NCBI GenBank assembly: GCA_900540335.1
Contig: UQFC01000119.1
Coordinates: forward strand, 1-7,090
From: an uncultured Clostridium sp.
Lineage (GTDB): Bacteria; Bacillota; Clostridia; Lachnospirales; Lachnospiraceae
Direction: 5' to 3'
Length of the DNA stretch: 7,090 nucleotides
Part shown: in pieces, positions 1 to 6,050 of the stretch
Numbering within the stretch: the stretch's first letter is position 1
How the letters are laid out: each line of letters opens with the position of its first letter
The notes under the pieces: generated by a model
Told to the model about the DNA's origin: nothing
The model's input: only the letters and a program-made list of their open reading frames with translations
Databases searched by the model: none
Translations under genes and position numbers: made by a program

Positions 1-47
1 AAGGTTGAAAAACCTTGAATTTTCAATAAAAAACACTTGATTATATG

Positions 48-53
48 AGGAGG
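48..53 (+). promoter_or_regulatory. Ribosome binding site of the broken acetyltransferase gene
   Basis: AGGAGG lies 7 nt before the ATG at 61. It fixes the true start of the acetyltransferase gene upstream of the frameshift. The internal ATG at 165, where the rest of the protein becomes open, has no comparable site in front of it. Confidence 0.85.
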
Positions 54-60
54 AAATGGG

Positions 61-593
61 ATGGAAATAAAGGTGAGAATTGCAGAAGAAAAAAACGTGG
101 AACGTGTGTCTTTTTTATATGAGAGACTTCATGATTATCTGGAGACTCATGAAAATCATCCCAGATGAAGCGAGGCATTTATCCGACTAAGGCGAATGCT
201 GAAGAAGGGTTTGAGAAAGGCTGGCTATATGTGGCGGAAGTCGATGGAAAAATGGCAGGGAGTGTGATTTATCTTCATGAGCAGGGCGAGGTTTACAATC
301 AGGTGAAGTGGCCTAAAGAAATACAGAGTAATAATGTCTATGTGATTCATGTGTTGGCAGTTCATCCGGACTATTTCAGAATGGGAGTAGGAACCGCGCT
401 TCTTGACTATGCGTGCAGTATGGGAAGAGAAAATGGAGTAGGTGCAGTACGGCTTGATGTATATGAAAAAAATTTTTCAGCAATCCGTTTATATGAAAGA
501 TGTGGATTTGCATATCGTGGAACCATTGATTTGGGGTTGGAGGAACTGTATGGCTTGAAGTGGTATCATGTTTATGAAAAATTGTTAATATAG
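61..593 (+). pseudogene. GNAT-family N-acetyltransferase, frameshifted near position 166
   Basis: The family transfers an acetyl group from acetyl-CoA to an amine; the substrate here cannot be named. Reading from the ATG at 61 gives 35 residues (MEIKVRIAEEKNVERV..., ending ENHPR) and then TGA at 166-168. The rest is open in another frame from 165 to 593. Adding one G after ATG at 165-167 would turn Met/stop into Trp and join both parts as ...HPR-W-KRGIYPT..., giving a continuous 177-residue protein of normal GNAT length. The second part carries the acetyl-CoA binding motif A (VLAVHPDYFRMGVGTALL, with the R-x-G-x-G core) and the C-terminal NFSAIRLYERCGF segment typical of the fold. The first part supplies strand 1 and helix 1. 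The gene may be a recent pseudogene, or the frameshift may be a sequencing error. The ATGA overlap could in principle let ribosomes restart, but a protein lacking the first strand and helix is unlikely to fold normally. Family assignment is firm; functional status is not. Confidence 0.85.
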
Positions 594-614
594 AACGTTT
601 AATTTATCAAAGAG

Positions 615-643
615 CCATAAGAAACCGGGGAGGTTTCTTATGG
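615..643 (+). terminator. Perfect 12-bp hairpin after the acetyltransferase gene, probable terminator
   Basis: CCATAAGAAACC (615-626) and GGTTTCTTATGG (632-643) are perfect inverted repeats around the loop GGGGA, 22 nt after the acetyltransferase stop. The right arm contains a T-rich segment, but no clean U-run follows on either strand. It is therefore not a canonical Rho-independent terminator. Position and stem quality make a (possibly bidirectional) terminator the best reading. Confidence 0.6.
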
Positions 644-745
644 TGGGTAATCAAAAAGAAGATGGATTCTATTTGCTGATGCAGCTAATCCTTTATTTGT
701 TGCTTGATGTCACACAATCAAAACCATAATTTTCTGCTGCTTCAG

Positions 746-968
746 ATATGCAGGGGTTGATTTAGAATTTTGTAAAAAACACCAAAATTGCTTAAATATG
801 CAAAATGGTGGTCTTGGATTTTGCAAAAAATGCTAAAATCGCTTGAATATGCAAAATATGGGTCCTGGATTTTGCAAAAAATGCTAAAATCGTTTAAACA
901 TGCAAAATCGGTGCCTTGGATTTTGCAAAAAACTCTAAAATCAGTTGAACATGCAAAATCAATACCGC
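746..968. repeat. Array of four 51-bp tandem repeats with internal palindromes
   Basis: Four units start at 765, 816, 867 and 918 with an exact 51-nt period; a degenerate partial copy (746-764, ATATGCAGGGG...) precedes them. By eye, adjacent units share about 40, 43 and 41 of 51 positions. The best conserved blocks are GGATTTTGCAAAAAA, CTAAAATC and ATGCAAAAT. Two inverted repeats recur. One is TGCAAAAT(C) pairing with (G)ATTTTGCA across each unit boundary: 799-806/818-825, 850-857/869-876 and 901-909/919-927. The other is GATTTT...AAAATC inside the unit. The two foldings compete for the same GATTTTGCA arm. As 51 is 17 codons, one frame stays open on each strand: + 788-994 (repeated ILQKMLKS...) and - 1026-742 (repeated FCKIQ...DFA). 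Neither resembles a family I recognise. The array occupies most of the gene-free 594-1066 stretch. It may be a non-coding repeat element or the remains of a small repeat protein. Confidence 0.85.
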
Positions 969-1066
969 AGCGTGTATTAAAATCTACCCTATAAGATGGA
1001 CACGCCAAATACATATTGATACCCAAAGCACTGGCGACTCCTCTTTAAGATACAGGTGGGAAGGTC

Positions 1067-1663
1067 TCATCCCATGATTCGATTCAGCACCTTTCTCATG
1101 GAAAGACCGGTAAAAACAGCCAGAACAGTCAGAACGATGTCCTTGGGAATAAATGCCACAGCTGCATAGGCAAAGACTGCGGAAACAGACATGGAGCCGC
1201 CGGAAAGTGCTGCCCACTGAAGTCCGCCGATGGTCTCAACAAGAAGCAGTCCTGCCAGGGAGGAAAGGAGAATCAAAGCAGTATCCTTTTTCTGGTTTCC
1301 GGTGTTGGGATGGATTCCGCAGAGAGCAGCCATCAGGGGATAGGACCAGAGATAACCGCCTGTCAGGCTGACCAGACGGGAAACGCCTCCGCCGAAATTG
1401 GCAAATACAGGAAGCCCCACAGCGCCGATCAGCAGGTAAATTACTGCGGAAAGACAGCCAAGACGCCAGCCCAGGGTTACTCCGATCAGGGCAATGCCAA
1501 ATACCTGAATAGTAATAGGAACGCCGTTGGGCATGGGGATGGAAAGCTGGGAGATAACAGCCATGAGCGCTGCAAACATTCCTCCTAAAACAAGTTCTCT
1601 TGTAGTAAAGCGAAGATGAGAGGTCTGTGAAGAAACAGGTTCTCTGGATAAGGTCTGATTCAT
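1067..1663 (-). CDS. bioY: BioY, substrate-binding membrane subunit of an ECF biotin importer
   Basis: BioY is the integral-membrane S-component that binds biotin with high affinity and delivers it to the shared ECF module (EcfA, EcfA', EcfT), whose genes are not in the window. The 198-residue protein has family-typical length and about six hydrophobic segments. Family motifs are PMPNGVPITIQ (43-53), LIGAVGLPVFANFGGG (78-93), TGGYLWSYP (101-109) and AFIPKDIVLTVLA (170-182). The start at 1663 is chosen because MNQTLS... begins 11 nt after AAAGGA and leads into the conserved region after a short polar tail. The in-frame ATG at 1753 lies almost at the predicted transcription start and would add an uncharacteristic 30-residue stretch. 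A BirA operator overlapping the promoter indicates repression when biotin is plentiful. No bio synthesis gene is nearby, consistent with biotin uptake rather than synthesis, though one window cannot show this. No clear terminator separates the gene from the repeat array downstream. Confidence 0.95.
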   Translation of the reverse strand: MNQTLSREPVSSQTSHLRFTTRELVLGGMFAALMAVISQLSIPMPNGVPITIQVFGIALIGVTLGWRLGCLSAVIYLLIGAVGLPVFANFGGGVSRLVSLTGGYLWSYPLMAALCGIHPNTGNQKKDTALILLSSLAGLLLVETIGGLQWAALSGGSMSVSAVFAYAAVAFIPKDIVLTVLAVFTGLSMRKVLNRIMG

Positions 1664-1703
1664 GATAGGTAGTGTCCTTTCTTTCGGTATGAATATCAAT
1701 CTG

Positions 1704-1738
1704 CCTGCAGAATGTGCAGCGCCGGCAGCTGCTGCAGG
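1704..1738 (-). other. GC-rich stem-loop in the bioY 5' leader
   Basis: CCTGCAG (1704-1710) and CTGCAGG (1732-1738) are perfect inverted repeats. An inner CAGC (1717-1720)/GCTG (1728-1731) pair nests inside them. If transcription starts near 1755, this hairpin lies in the ~90-nt untranslated leader, about 40 nt before the bioY start codon. No U-run follows, so it is not a terminator. It may stabilise the mRNA or be incidental. Confidence 0.45.
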
Positions 1739-1761
1739 AAGATACTGGTCCATTGGTTAAA

Positions 1762-1790
1762 GGTATAACACAACGGGGGCGAATTGTCAA
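1762..1790 (-). promoter_or_regulatory. bioY promoter (sigma-A type)
   Basis: On the minus strand a perfect -35 box TTGACA (1790-1785) is followed after exactly 17 nt by the -10 box TATACC (1767-1762). Transcription would start near 1755, giving bioY a leader of roughly 90 nt. The -35 box lies inside the bioY-proximal arm of the biotin operator, so a bound repressor would block RNA polymerase. Confidence 0.8.
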
Positions 1791-1824
1791 CTAAAAATAA
1801 AATTATTAGTTAACAATTCGCCCC
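1776..1824 (-). promoter_or_regulatory. BirA-type biotin operator upstream of bioY
   Basis: The arms GGGGCGAATTGTCAACTAA (1776-1794) and TTAGTTAACAATTCGCCCC (1806-1824) are inverted repeats of 19 positions with one mismatch, around an 11-nt AT spacer. The core half-sites ATTGTCAAC (1783-1791) and GTTAACAAT (1809-1817) are 17 nt apart. This matches the TTGTTAAC-spacer-GTTAACAA form of sites bound by biotin ligase/repressor BirA in Firmicutes. The single mismatch is the base that converts TTGTTA into the -35 box TTGACA. Position directly in front of a biotin importer supports the call. The outer GGGGCG/CGCCCC extension goes beyond the usual half-site. Confidence 0.85.
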
Positions 1825-1868
1825 TGCCGGAACATGAATTTTATTTGTTTTGTATATTCATTCAAAAC

Positions 1869-1888
1869 GGGGCTGCAAAAAGCGCCCC
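1869..1888 (-). terminator. Second hairpin downstream of carB, possible backup terminator
   Basis: On the minus strand GGGGCGC, a TTTTT loop and GCAGCCCC form a short GC-rich stem (5 pairs, a one-base bulge, 2 more pairs), followed by GTTTTG. It lies just after the stronger hairpin at 1893-1930 and ahead of the bioY operator. It may help keep carB transcripts out of bioY. The T-run after the stem is short. Confidence 0.45.
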
Positions 1889-1892
1889 TTAT

Positions 1893-1930
1893 AGAAAATC
1901 GCCCGGACCGTAAGGTCTGAGCGATTTTCT
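1893..1930 (-). terminator. Probable carB terminator hairpin (bidirectional shape)
   Basis: AGAAAATCGC (1893-1902) pairs perfectly with GCGATTTTCT (1921-1930). An inner CGGACC/GGTCTG stem with one G-T pair closes a GTAA loop. The A-run in one arm and T-run in the other give the usual form of a bidirectional intrinsic terminator. It begins 65 nt after the carB stop codon on the minus strand. Confidence 0.75.
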
Positions 1931-1995
1931 GGTATCACGAGATACTTCCTGTAATTTCACCATTCCCGGGTGTTTTTCAGCCTCAGCAGTTTATC

Positions 1996-4900
1996 CTATT
2001 TATCACGAATCTGGCTGTGAAGGTTCTGAATGGAATTTACCTCACCCTGTCCGTGAGCCTTCACATAGCTGATGCCGCTTGCAGTAGCCTTGGCAGCAGC
2101 GATGGTGGTCATGTAGGGAACCTTTGCCTTAATAGCGGCTTTTCTCAGATAGCTGTCGTCATGGACGCTGTCCTTGCCAATCGGAGAGTTGATAATCAGC
2201 TGAATCTCTCCGTTTGTAATCATATCCAGAATATTGGGACGTCCTTCGTGAAGCTTCTTTACCTTTTTAGCCGGGATTCCGGCAGCAGCAATGAGATCAT
2301 AGGTATTCTGTGTTGCCACAATGTCAAAACCGTCCTCATAGAAGCTTCTTGCCACATCTACAACCTCTGCCTTATCCTTGCGGTTTACAGAGATCAGAAC
2401 CGTTCCCTCCAGAGGAAGTCTGGACTGGGTGGCCTCCTGAGCCTTGAAGAAGGCTTCTCCGTAAGAAGGAGACAGGCCTAAAACCTCACCGGTGGAACGC
2501 ATTTCCGGTCCCAGAATCGGGTCAACCTCCTGGAACATGTTGAACGGGAATACAGCCTCTTTTACTCCGTAGTAAGGAATATCCTGTTCTTTTAAGGTGG
2601 AGACAGGAGAGGGACGTCCGGTCAGCTCAGAGGTAATGATGTCTGTAGCCAGCGGTACCATGCGGATGTTGCAGACCTTGGATACCAGCGGAACAGTACG
2701 GGATGCGCGGGGATTTGCCTCCAGCACATAAACCTTTCCATTTTCAATGGCGTACTGCATGTTCATCAGGCCCTTTACATGCATTTCCTCTGCAATTTTT
2801 CTGGTATATTCCTTGATGGTTTCCAGATTTTCCTTTGAAATCTGAACAGAAGGAATAATGCAGGCGGAGTCACCGGAGTGAACGCCGGCCAGCTCAATAT
2901 GCTCCATAACAGCAGGAACAAATGCATGAGTACCGTCACTGATTGCATCTGCCTCACACTCGGTTGCATGATTTAAGAAACGGTCAATCAGAATCGGGCG
3001 ATCCGGAGTGACACCTACGGCAGCCTTCATGTAGTTGATCATGCTGGCATCATCATATACGACTTCCATGCCGCGTCCGCCAAGAACATAGGAAGGACGA
3101 ACCATAACAGGGTAGCCGATGTTGGAAGCGATTTCCAGGGCCTCTTCTACTGTGGTAGCCATACCGGATTCCGGCATGGGGATTTCCAGCTTCTCCATCA
3201 TGGCGCGGAACAGATCGCGGTCCTCTGCCAGATCGATTACGGAAGGAGCAGTACCCAGAATACGAACTCCGTTTTTCTCCAGGTCAGCAGCCAGATTCAG
3301 AGGAGTCTGTCCACCGAACTGAGCGATAACACCAACCGGCTTCTCTTTTTTGTAGATGCTTAATACATCCTCCAGAGTCAGGGGCTCGAAATACAGCTTG
3401 TCAGAGGTATCGTAGTCTGTGGAAACCGTCTCCGGATTGCAGTTTACGATAATGGTCTCAAAGCCCAGCTTTTTCAGGGCCAGAGAAGCGTGAACGCAGC
3501 AGTAGTCAAACTCAATACCCTGTCCGATTCTGTTGGGGCCTCCGCCCAGAATCATAACCTTCGGCTTTTCCGTGCGGACAGGATTCTTATCCGGTGCGTT
3601 GTAGGTGGAATAGTAGTAGGCATTGTCCTCGGTTCCGCTGACATGAATGCCCTCCCATGCTTCCTCTACGCCCAGCTCAATCCGGCGATTGCGGATGGAA
3701 TCCTCGGAAACTGCAAGCAGCTGGCTTAAATATTTGTCGGAGAAGCCGTCTTTTTTGGCAGCAGTCAGCATCTCGTCTGAGGGCAGGCTTCCCTTGCAGG
3801 CAAGAAGGGCTTCTTCTTCCTCTACCAGCTCCTTCATCTGCTCAATAAACCATGCTTTTACTTTGGTAATCTCATGGATCTCGCTGACAGAAGCGCCCTT
3901 GCGCAGTGCCTCGTACATAATGAAATGACGCTCACTGGAAGGAGTAATCAGCATCTTCAGAAGCTCTTCTTTTGACTTTGTATCAAAATCTTTTGCATGG
4001 CCCAGGCCGTAGCGTCCTGTTTCAAGGCTGCGGATGGCCTTCTGGAAAGCCTCTTTATAATTTTTACCAATACTCATTACCTCACCTACGGCGCGCATCT
4101 GGGTGCCCAGGTGATCCTCAACGCCTTTGAATTTTTCAAAGGCCCAGCGGGCAAACTTGATTACAACGTAATCGCCGCCGGGAACGTATTTGTCCAGAGT
4201 TCCGTACTTTCCGCAGGGGATGTCCTTTAAGGTCAGTCCCGTAGCCAGCATAGCGGATACCAGGGCAATGGGGAATCCGGTAGCCTTGGATGCCAGGGCG
4301 GAGGATCGGGAGGTACGCGGGTTGATTTCGATTACAATAATCCGATCGGAAACCGGATCGTGGGCAAACTGTACGTTGGTTCCGCCGATAACCTGTACGG
4401 AGTCAACAATTTTATAAGCCTGTTCCTGCAGACGCTTCTGACATTCCTCAGAAATGGTCAGCATGGGAGCAGAGCAGAAGGAGTCACCGGTATGGACGCC
4501 CAGGGGATCGATATTTTCGATGAAGCAGACAGTGATCATATTGCCCTCGCAGTCGCGGACAATTTCCAGCTCCAGCTCTTCCCATCCCAGAATGGATTCT
4601 TCTACCAGAACCTGGCCTACCAGGCTGGCCTGAAGACCTCTGGCGCATACGGTTTTCAGCTCCTCTTTGTTGTAAACCAGACCGCCGCCGGCGCCGCCCA
4701 TGGTGTATGCAGGGCGAAGTACAACCGGGTATCCCAGCTTGTCTGCAATATCCAGGGCTTCTTCGACAGAGTAGGCCACTTCACTGCGGGCCATTTCAAT
4801 GCCCAGGTCGTTCATGGCTTTTTTAAATTCTACGCGGTCTTCACCCCGTTCAATGGCGTCTACCTGAACGCCGATTACTTTTACATTATATTTGTCCAGA

Positions 4901-5220
4901 ATTCCAGCTTTGTTTAATTCTGAACACAGATTCAGGCCGGACTGGCCACCCAGATTGGGAAGCAGTGCATCAGGACGCTCTTTCGCAATAATCTGTTCCA
5001 GACGCTCTACGTTCAGGGGCTCAATATAAGTAACATCTGCTGTTTCCGGATCGGTCATGATGGTAGCCGGGTTGGAATTAACCAGCACAATTTCATAACC
5101 GAGATTTTTCAGGGCCTTGCAGGCCTGAGTTCCAGAATAGTCAAACTCACAGGCCTGGCCGATGATGATAGGGCCGGACCCGATAATAAGTACCTTATGA
5201 ATATCCGTTCTCTGTGGCAT
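1996..5220 (-). CDS. carB: Carbamoyl-phosphate synthase large subunit
   Basis: CarB makes carbamoyl phosphate from bicarbonate, two ATP and ammonia; the small subunit CarA supplies the ammonia from glutamine. The product feeds pyrimidine and arginine synthesis in the cytoplasm. The protein has 1074 residues, essentially the E. coli length, and all four regions. The first ATP-grasp half (about 1-400) has GSGPIIIGQ (14-22), R129, R169, TMGGAGGG (173-180) and EINPRTSRSSA (298-308). The oligomerisation region spans about 400-550. The second half has GGGPNRIGQGIEFDY (559-573), YVLGGRGMEVV (711-721) and LEANPRASRT (833-842). The C-terminal MGS-like allosteric domain (about 938-1074) has the NSPIGK loop (1011-1016) where nucleotides bind in homologues. 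The start at 5220 is set by AGGAGG 9 nt upstream and by the canonical MPQRTDIHKVLIIGSGP opening; the in-frame extension to 5322 would run through the promoter. No carA flanks it: upstream is a divergent gene, downstream is bioY. The leader is too short for a PyrR-type attenuator. Confidence 0.98.
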   Translation of the reverse strand: MPQRTDIHKVLIIGSGPIIIGQACEFDYSGTQACKALKNLGYEIVLVNSNPATIMTDPETADVTYIEPLNVERLEQIIAKERPDALLPNLGGQSGLNLCSELNKAGILDKYNVKVIGVQVDAIERGEDRVEFKKAMNDLGIEMARSEVAYSVEEALDIADKLGYPVVLRPAYTMGGAGGGLVYNKEELKTVCARGLQASLVGQVLVEESILGWEELELEIVRDCEGNMITVCFIENIDPLGVHTGDSFCSAPMLTISEECQKRLQEQAYKIVDSVQVIGGTNVQFAHDPVSDRIIVIEINPRTSRSSALASKATGFPIALVSAMLATGLTLKDIPCGKYGTLDKYVPGGDYVVIKFARWAFEKFKGVEDHLGTQMRAVGEVMSIGKNYKEAFQKAIRSLETGRYGLGHAKDFDTKSKEELLKMLITPSSERHFIMYEALRKGASVSEIHEITKVKAWFIEQMKELVEEEEALLACKGSLPSDEMLTAAKKDGFSDKYLSQLLAVSEDSIRNRRIELGVEEAWEGIHVSGTEDNAYYYSTYNAPDKNPVRTEKPKVMILGGGPNRIGQGIEFDYCCVHASLALKKLGFETIIVNCNPETVSTDYDTSDKLYFEPLTLEDVLSIYKKEKPVGVIAQFGGQTPLNLAADLEKNGVRILGTAPSVIDLAEDRDLFRAMMEKLEIPMPESGMATTVEEALEIASNIGYPVMVRPSYVLGGRGMEVVYDDASMINYMKAAVGVTPDRPILIDRFLNHATECEADAISDGTHAFVPAVMEHIELAGVHSGDSACIIPSVQISKENLETIKEYTRKIAEEMHVKGLMNMQYAIENGKVYVLEANPRASRTVPLVSKVCNIRMVPLATDIITSELTGRPSPVSTLKEQDIPYYGVKEAVFPFNMFQEVDPILGPEMRSTGEVLGLSPSYGEAFFKAQEATQSRLPLEGTVLISVNRKDKAEVVDVARSFYEDGFDIVATQNTYDLIAAAGIPAKKVKKLHEGRPNILDMITNGEIQLIINSPIGKDSVHDDSYLRKAAIKAKVPYMTTIAAAKATASGISYVKAHGQGEVNSIQNLHSQIRDK

Positions 5221-5229
5221 AAGTGGTAT

Positions 5230-5271
5230 CCTCCTTTTTTCTGATATAATATTATATAGGAAAACAAAAAA
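5230..5271 (-). promoter_or_regulatory. carB promoter and ribosome binding site
   Basis: On the minus strand TATAAT (5256-5251) is a perfect -10 box. A weak -35 candidate, TTGCGC, lies 16 nt upstream at about 5273-5268. Transcription would start near 5244, leaving a leader of only about 23 nt that carries AGGAGG (5235-5230), 9 nt from the start codon. The -10 box sits in a 14-bp palindrome (5244-5257), so a TATAAT also reads on the plus strand. Confidence 0.6.
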
Positions 5272-5337
5272 AGCGCAACAAGAACAATTTTCAGAAAAAC
5301 TAAAAAAAATTTTGTATATCATGGGGACAAATTCTTA

Positions 5338-5346
5338 TGATATAAT
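5338..5346 (+). promoter_or_regulatory. Extended -10 promoter for the metallopeptidase-like gene
   Basis: TGATATAAT matches the extended -10 form TGnTATAAT, which can work without a good -35 box; none is seen at 17 nt. It lies about 100 nt before the start codon at 5449 and points away from carB. The A-rich stretch 5360-5397 would form the untranslated leader. Confidence 0.5.
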
Positions 5347-5448
5347 TATACAGAATAAACTAAAAAACTAAAAAATTCAAAAAATAAAGAAAACTCTGGA
5401 GGGTTATCGGTAAAAATATAGAAAAATATGGAAGAAAAGGGAGGATAT

Positions 5449-5991
5449 ATGGAATATCAGCTTATACGATCCGGGAGGAAAACAGTTGCAATTCAGGTAG
5501 AGCCGGACGGAAGCGTAATTGTCCGGGCGCCAAAACGATGCAGTCTCAGAAAAATAGAGGATTTTGTACGGGAAAAAGAACATTGGATCCGGACAAAGCA
5601 GGAGGAGATTGCTGCCGGTCGAAGGGAATTTTCTGCAAAAAAACTGACAGAGGAAGAACGTCAGAGCCTTCGTCAGAGGGCCGGCTTCCTGTTGGGAGAA
5701 CGGACAGTCCTGTATGCGGAGCGAATGCAGGTTTCTTATGGAAGGATTACCATAAGGGATCAGAAAACAAGATGGGGCAGCTGCAGCGCTGCAGGAAATC
5801 TGAATTTTAACTGGAGACTGGTGATGGCTCCGGGGGAGGTTCTGGATTATGTGGTAATTCATGAGCTGGCTCACAGGAGAGAAATGAATCATTCCGCTGC
5901 ATTCTGGAACATTGTGGAGTCGGAGATGCCGGATTACAGAAGGCACAGGGAATGGCTTAAAAAAAACGGCGGTTTTTTAATGGAAATATAG
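5449..5991 (+). CDS. YgjP/DUF45-family zinc metallopeptidase-like protein
   Basis: The protein belongs to the YgjP-like (DUF45) group of M48-related zinc metallopeptidase domains. With the start at 5449 it has 180 residues. It shows the basic N-terminal half (LIRSGRKTVAIQVEPDGSV... to about 60), the family hallmark TRWGSCS (107-113), and the zinc site VIHELAHRREMNHSAAFW. The likely metal ligands are H138, H142 and H148, with E139 as the catalytic acid. No signal peptide or membrane segment is visible, so it should be cytoplasmic. The start at 5449 is preferred because AGGGAGG ends 4 nt before it; the in-frame ATG at 5428 has its nearest purine-rich site 24 nt away. I recall E. coli YgjP being reported to act on UTP, but the role of this protein is unknown and a peptidase activity is inferred only from the motif. 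It is transcribed away from carB and appears to be a single-gene unit. Confidence 0.9.
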   Translation: MEYQLIRSGRKTVAIQVEPDGSVIVRAPKRCSLRKIEDFVREKEHWIRTKQEEIAAGRREFSAKKLTEEERQSLRQRAGFLLGERTVLYAERMQVSYGRITIRDQKTRWGSCSAAGNLNFNWRLVMAPGEVLDYVVIHELAHRREMNHSAAFWNIVESEMPDYRRHREWLKKNGGFLMEI

Positions 5992-5995
5992 GAAG

Positions 5996-6031
5996 AAAAC
6001 CGGAAAAATGACAGTTGTTTCCACGTTTTTT
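5996..6031 (+). terminator. Weak terminator-like hairpin after the metallopeptidase-like gene
   Basis: AAAAC (5996-6000) and GGAAA (6002-6006) can pair with TTTCC (6018-6022) and GTTTT (6025-6029), separated by a small internal loop. A run of six T ends at 6031. It starts within 5 nt of the stop codon. Low GC makes the stem weak, so this is tentative. Confidence 0.35.
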
Positions 6032-6050
6032 CTGTGATAAACTTTTTGAA

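Noticed and set aside
1..16. AAGGTT-GAAA-AACCTT hairpin at the window start
   Set aside because: The stem is only 6 bp and AT-rich, with no clear U-run and no visible upstream gene; it may be the tail of an upstream terminator, but this cannot be judged at the window edge.
644..760. Minus-strand remnant reading ISEAAENYGFDCVTSSNK before a stop
   Set aside because: It is only about 20 codons long, does not connect to an upstream open frame, and cannot be assigned to a family with confidence. Otherwise I see nothing in this stretch.
746..968. CRISPR array
   Set aside because: The units are contiguous, with no unique spacers between identical repeats; the divergence is spread along the unit and no cas gene is nearby.
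788..994. Plus-strand 68-codon frame across the repeat array
   Set aside because: It has no ribosome binding site, starts inside the first repeat, and is open because the period is a multiple of three.
1664..1753. 30-residue N-terminal extension of BioY from the ATG at 1753
   Set aside because: It would start within about 2 nt of the predicted transcription start, has no ribosome binding site, and is not typical of BioY.
4360..4917. Long open frame (185 codons) on the plus strand inside carB
   Set aside because: It is antisense to strongly conserved CarB coding sequence, has no ribosome binding site and resembles no family; it is a shadow of the carB codons.
5221..5243. PyrR-type attenuator or riboswitch in front of carB
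   Set aside because: With the perfect -10 box at 5251-5256 the leader is only about 23 nt, with no room for such a structure.
5221..5322. 34-residue N-terminal extension of CarB
   Set aside because: It reads through the -10 box and the AGGAGG site, and CarB proteins begin at the MPxRxDI segment encoded from 5220.
5961..5978. AAAAAAC-GGCG-GTTTTTT-like hairpin at the end of the metallopeptidase-like gene
   Set aside because: It lies inside the coding sequence, encodes the KKNGGF segment near the C terminus, and has an almost GC-free stem.
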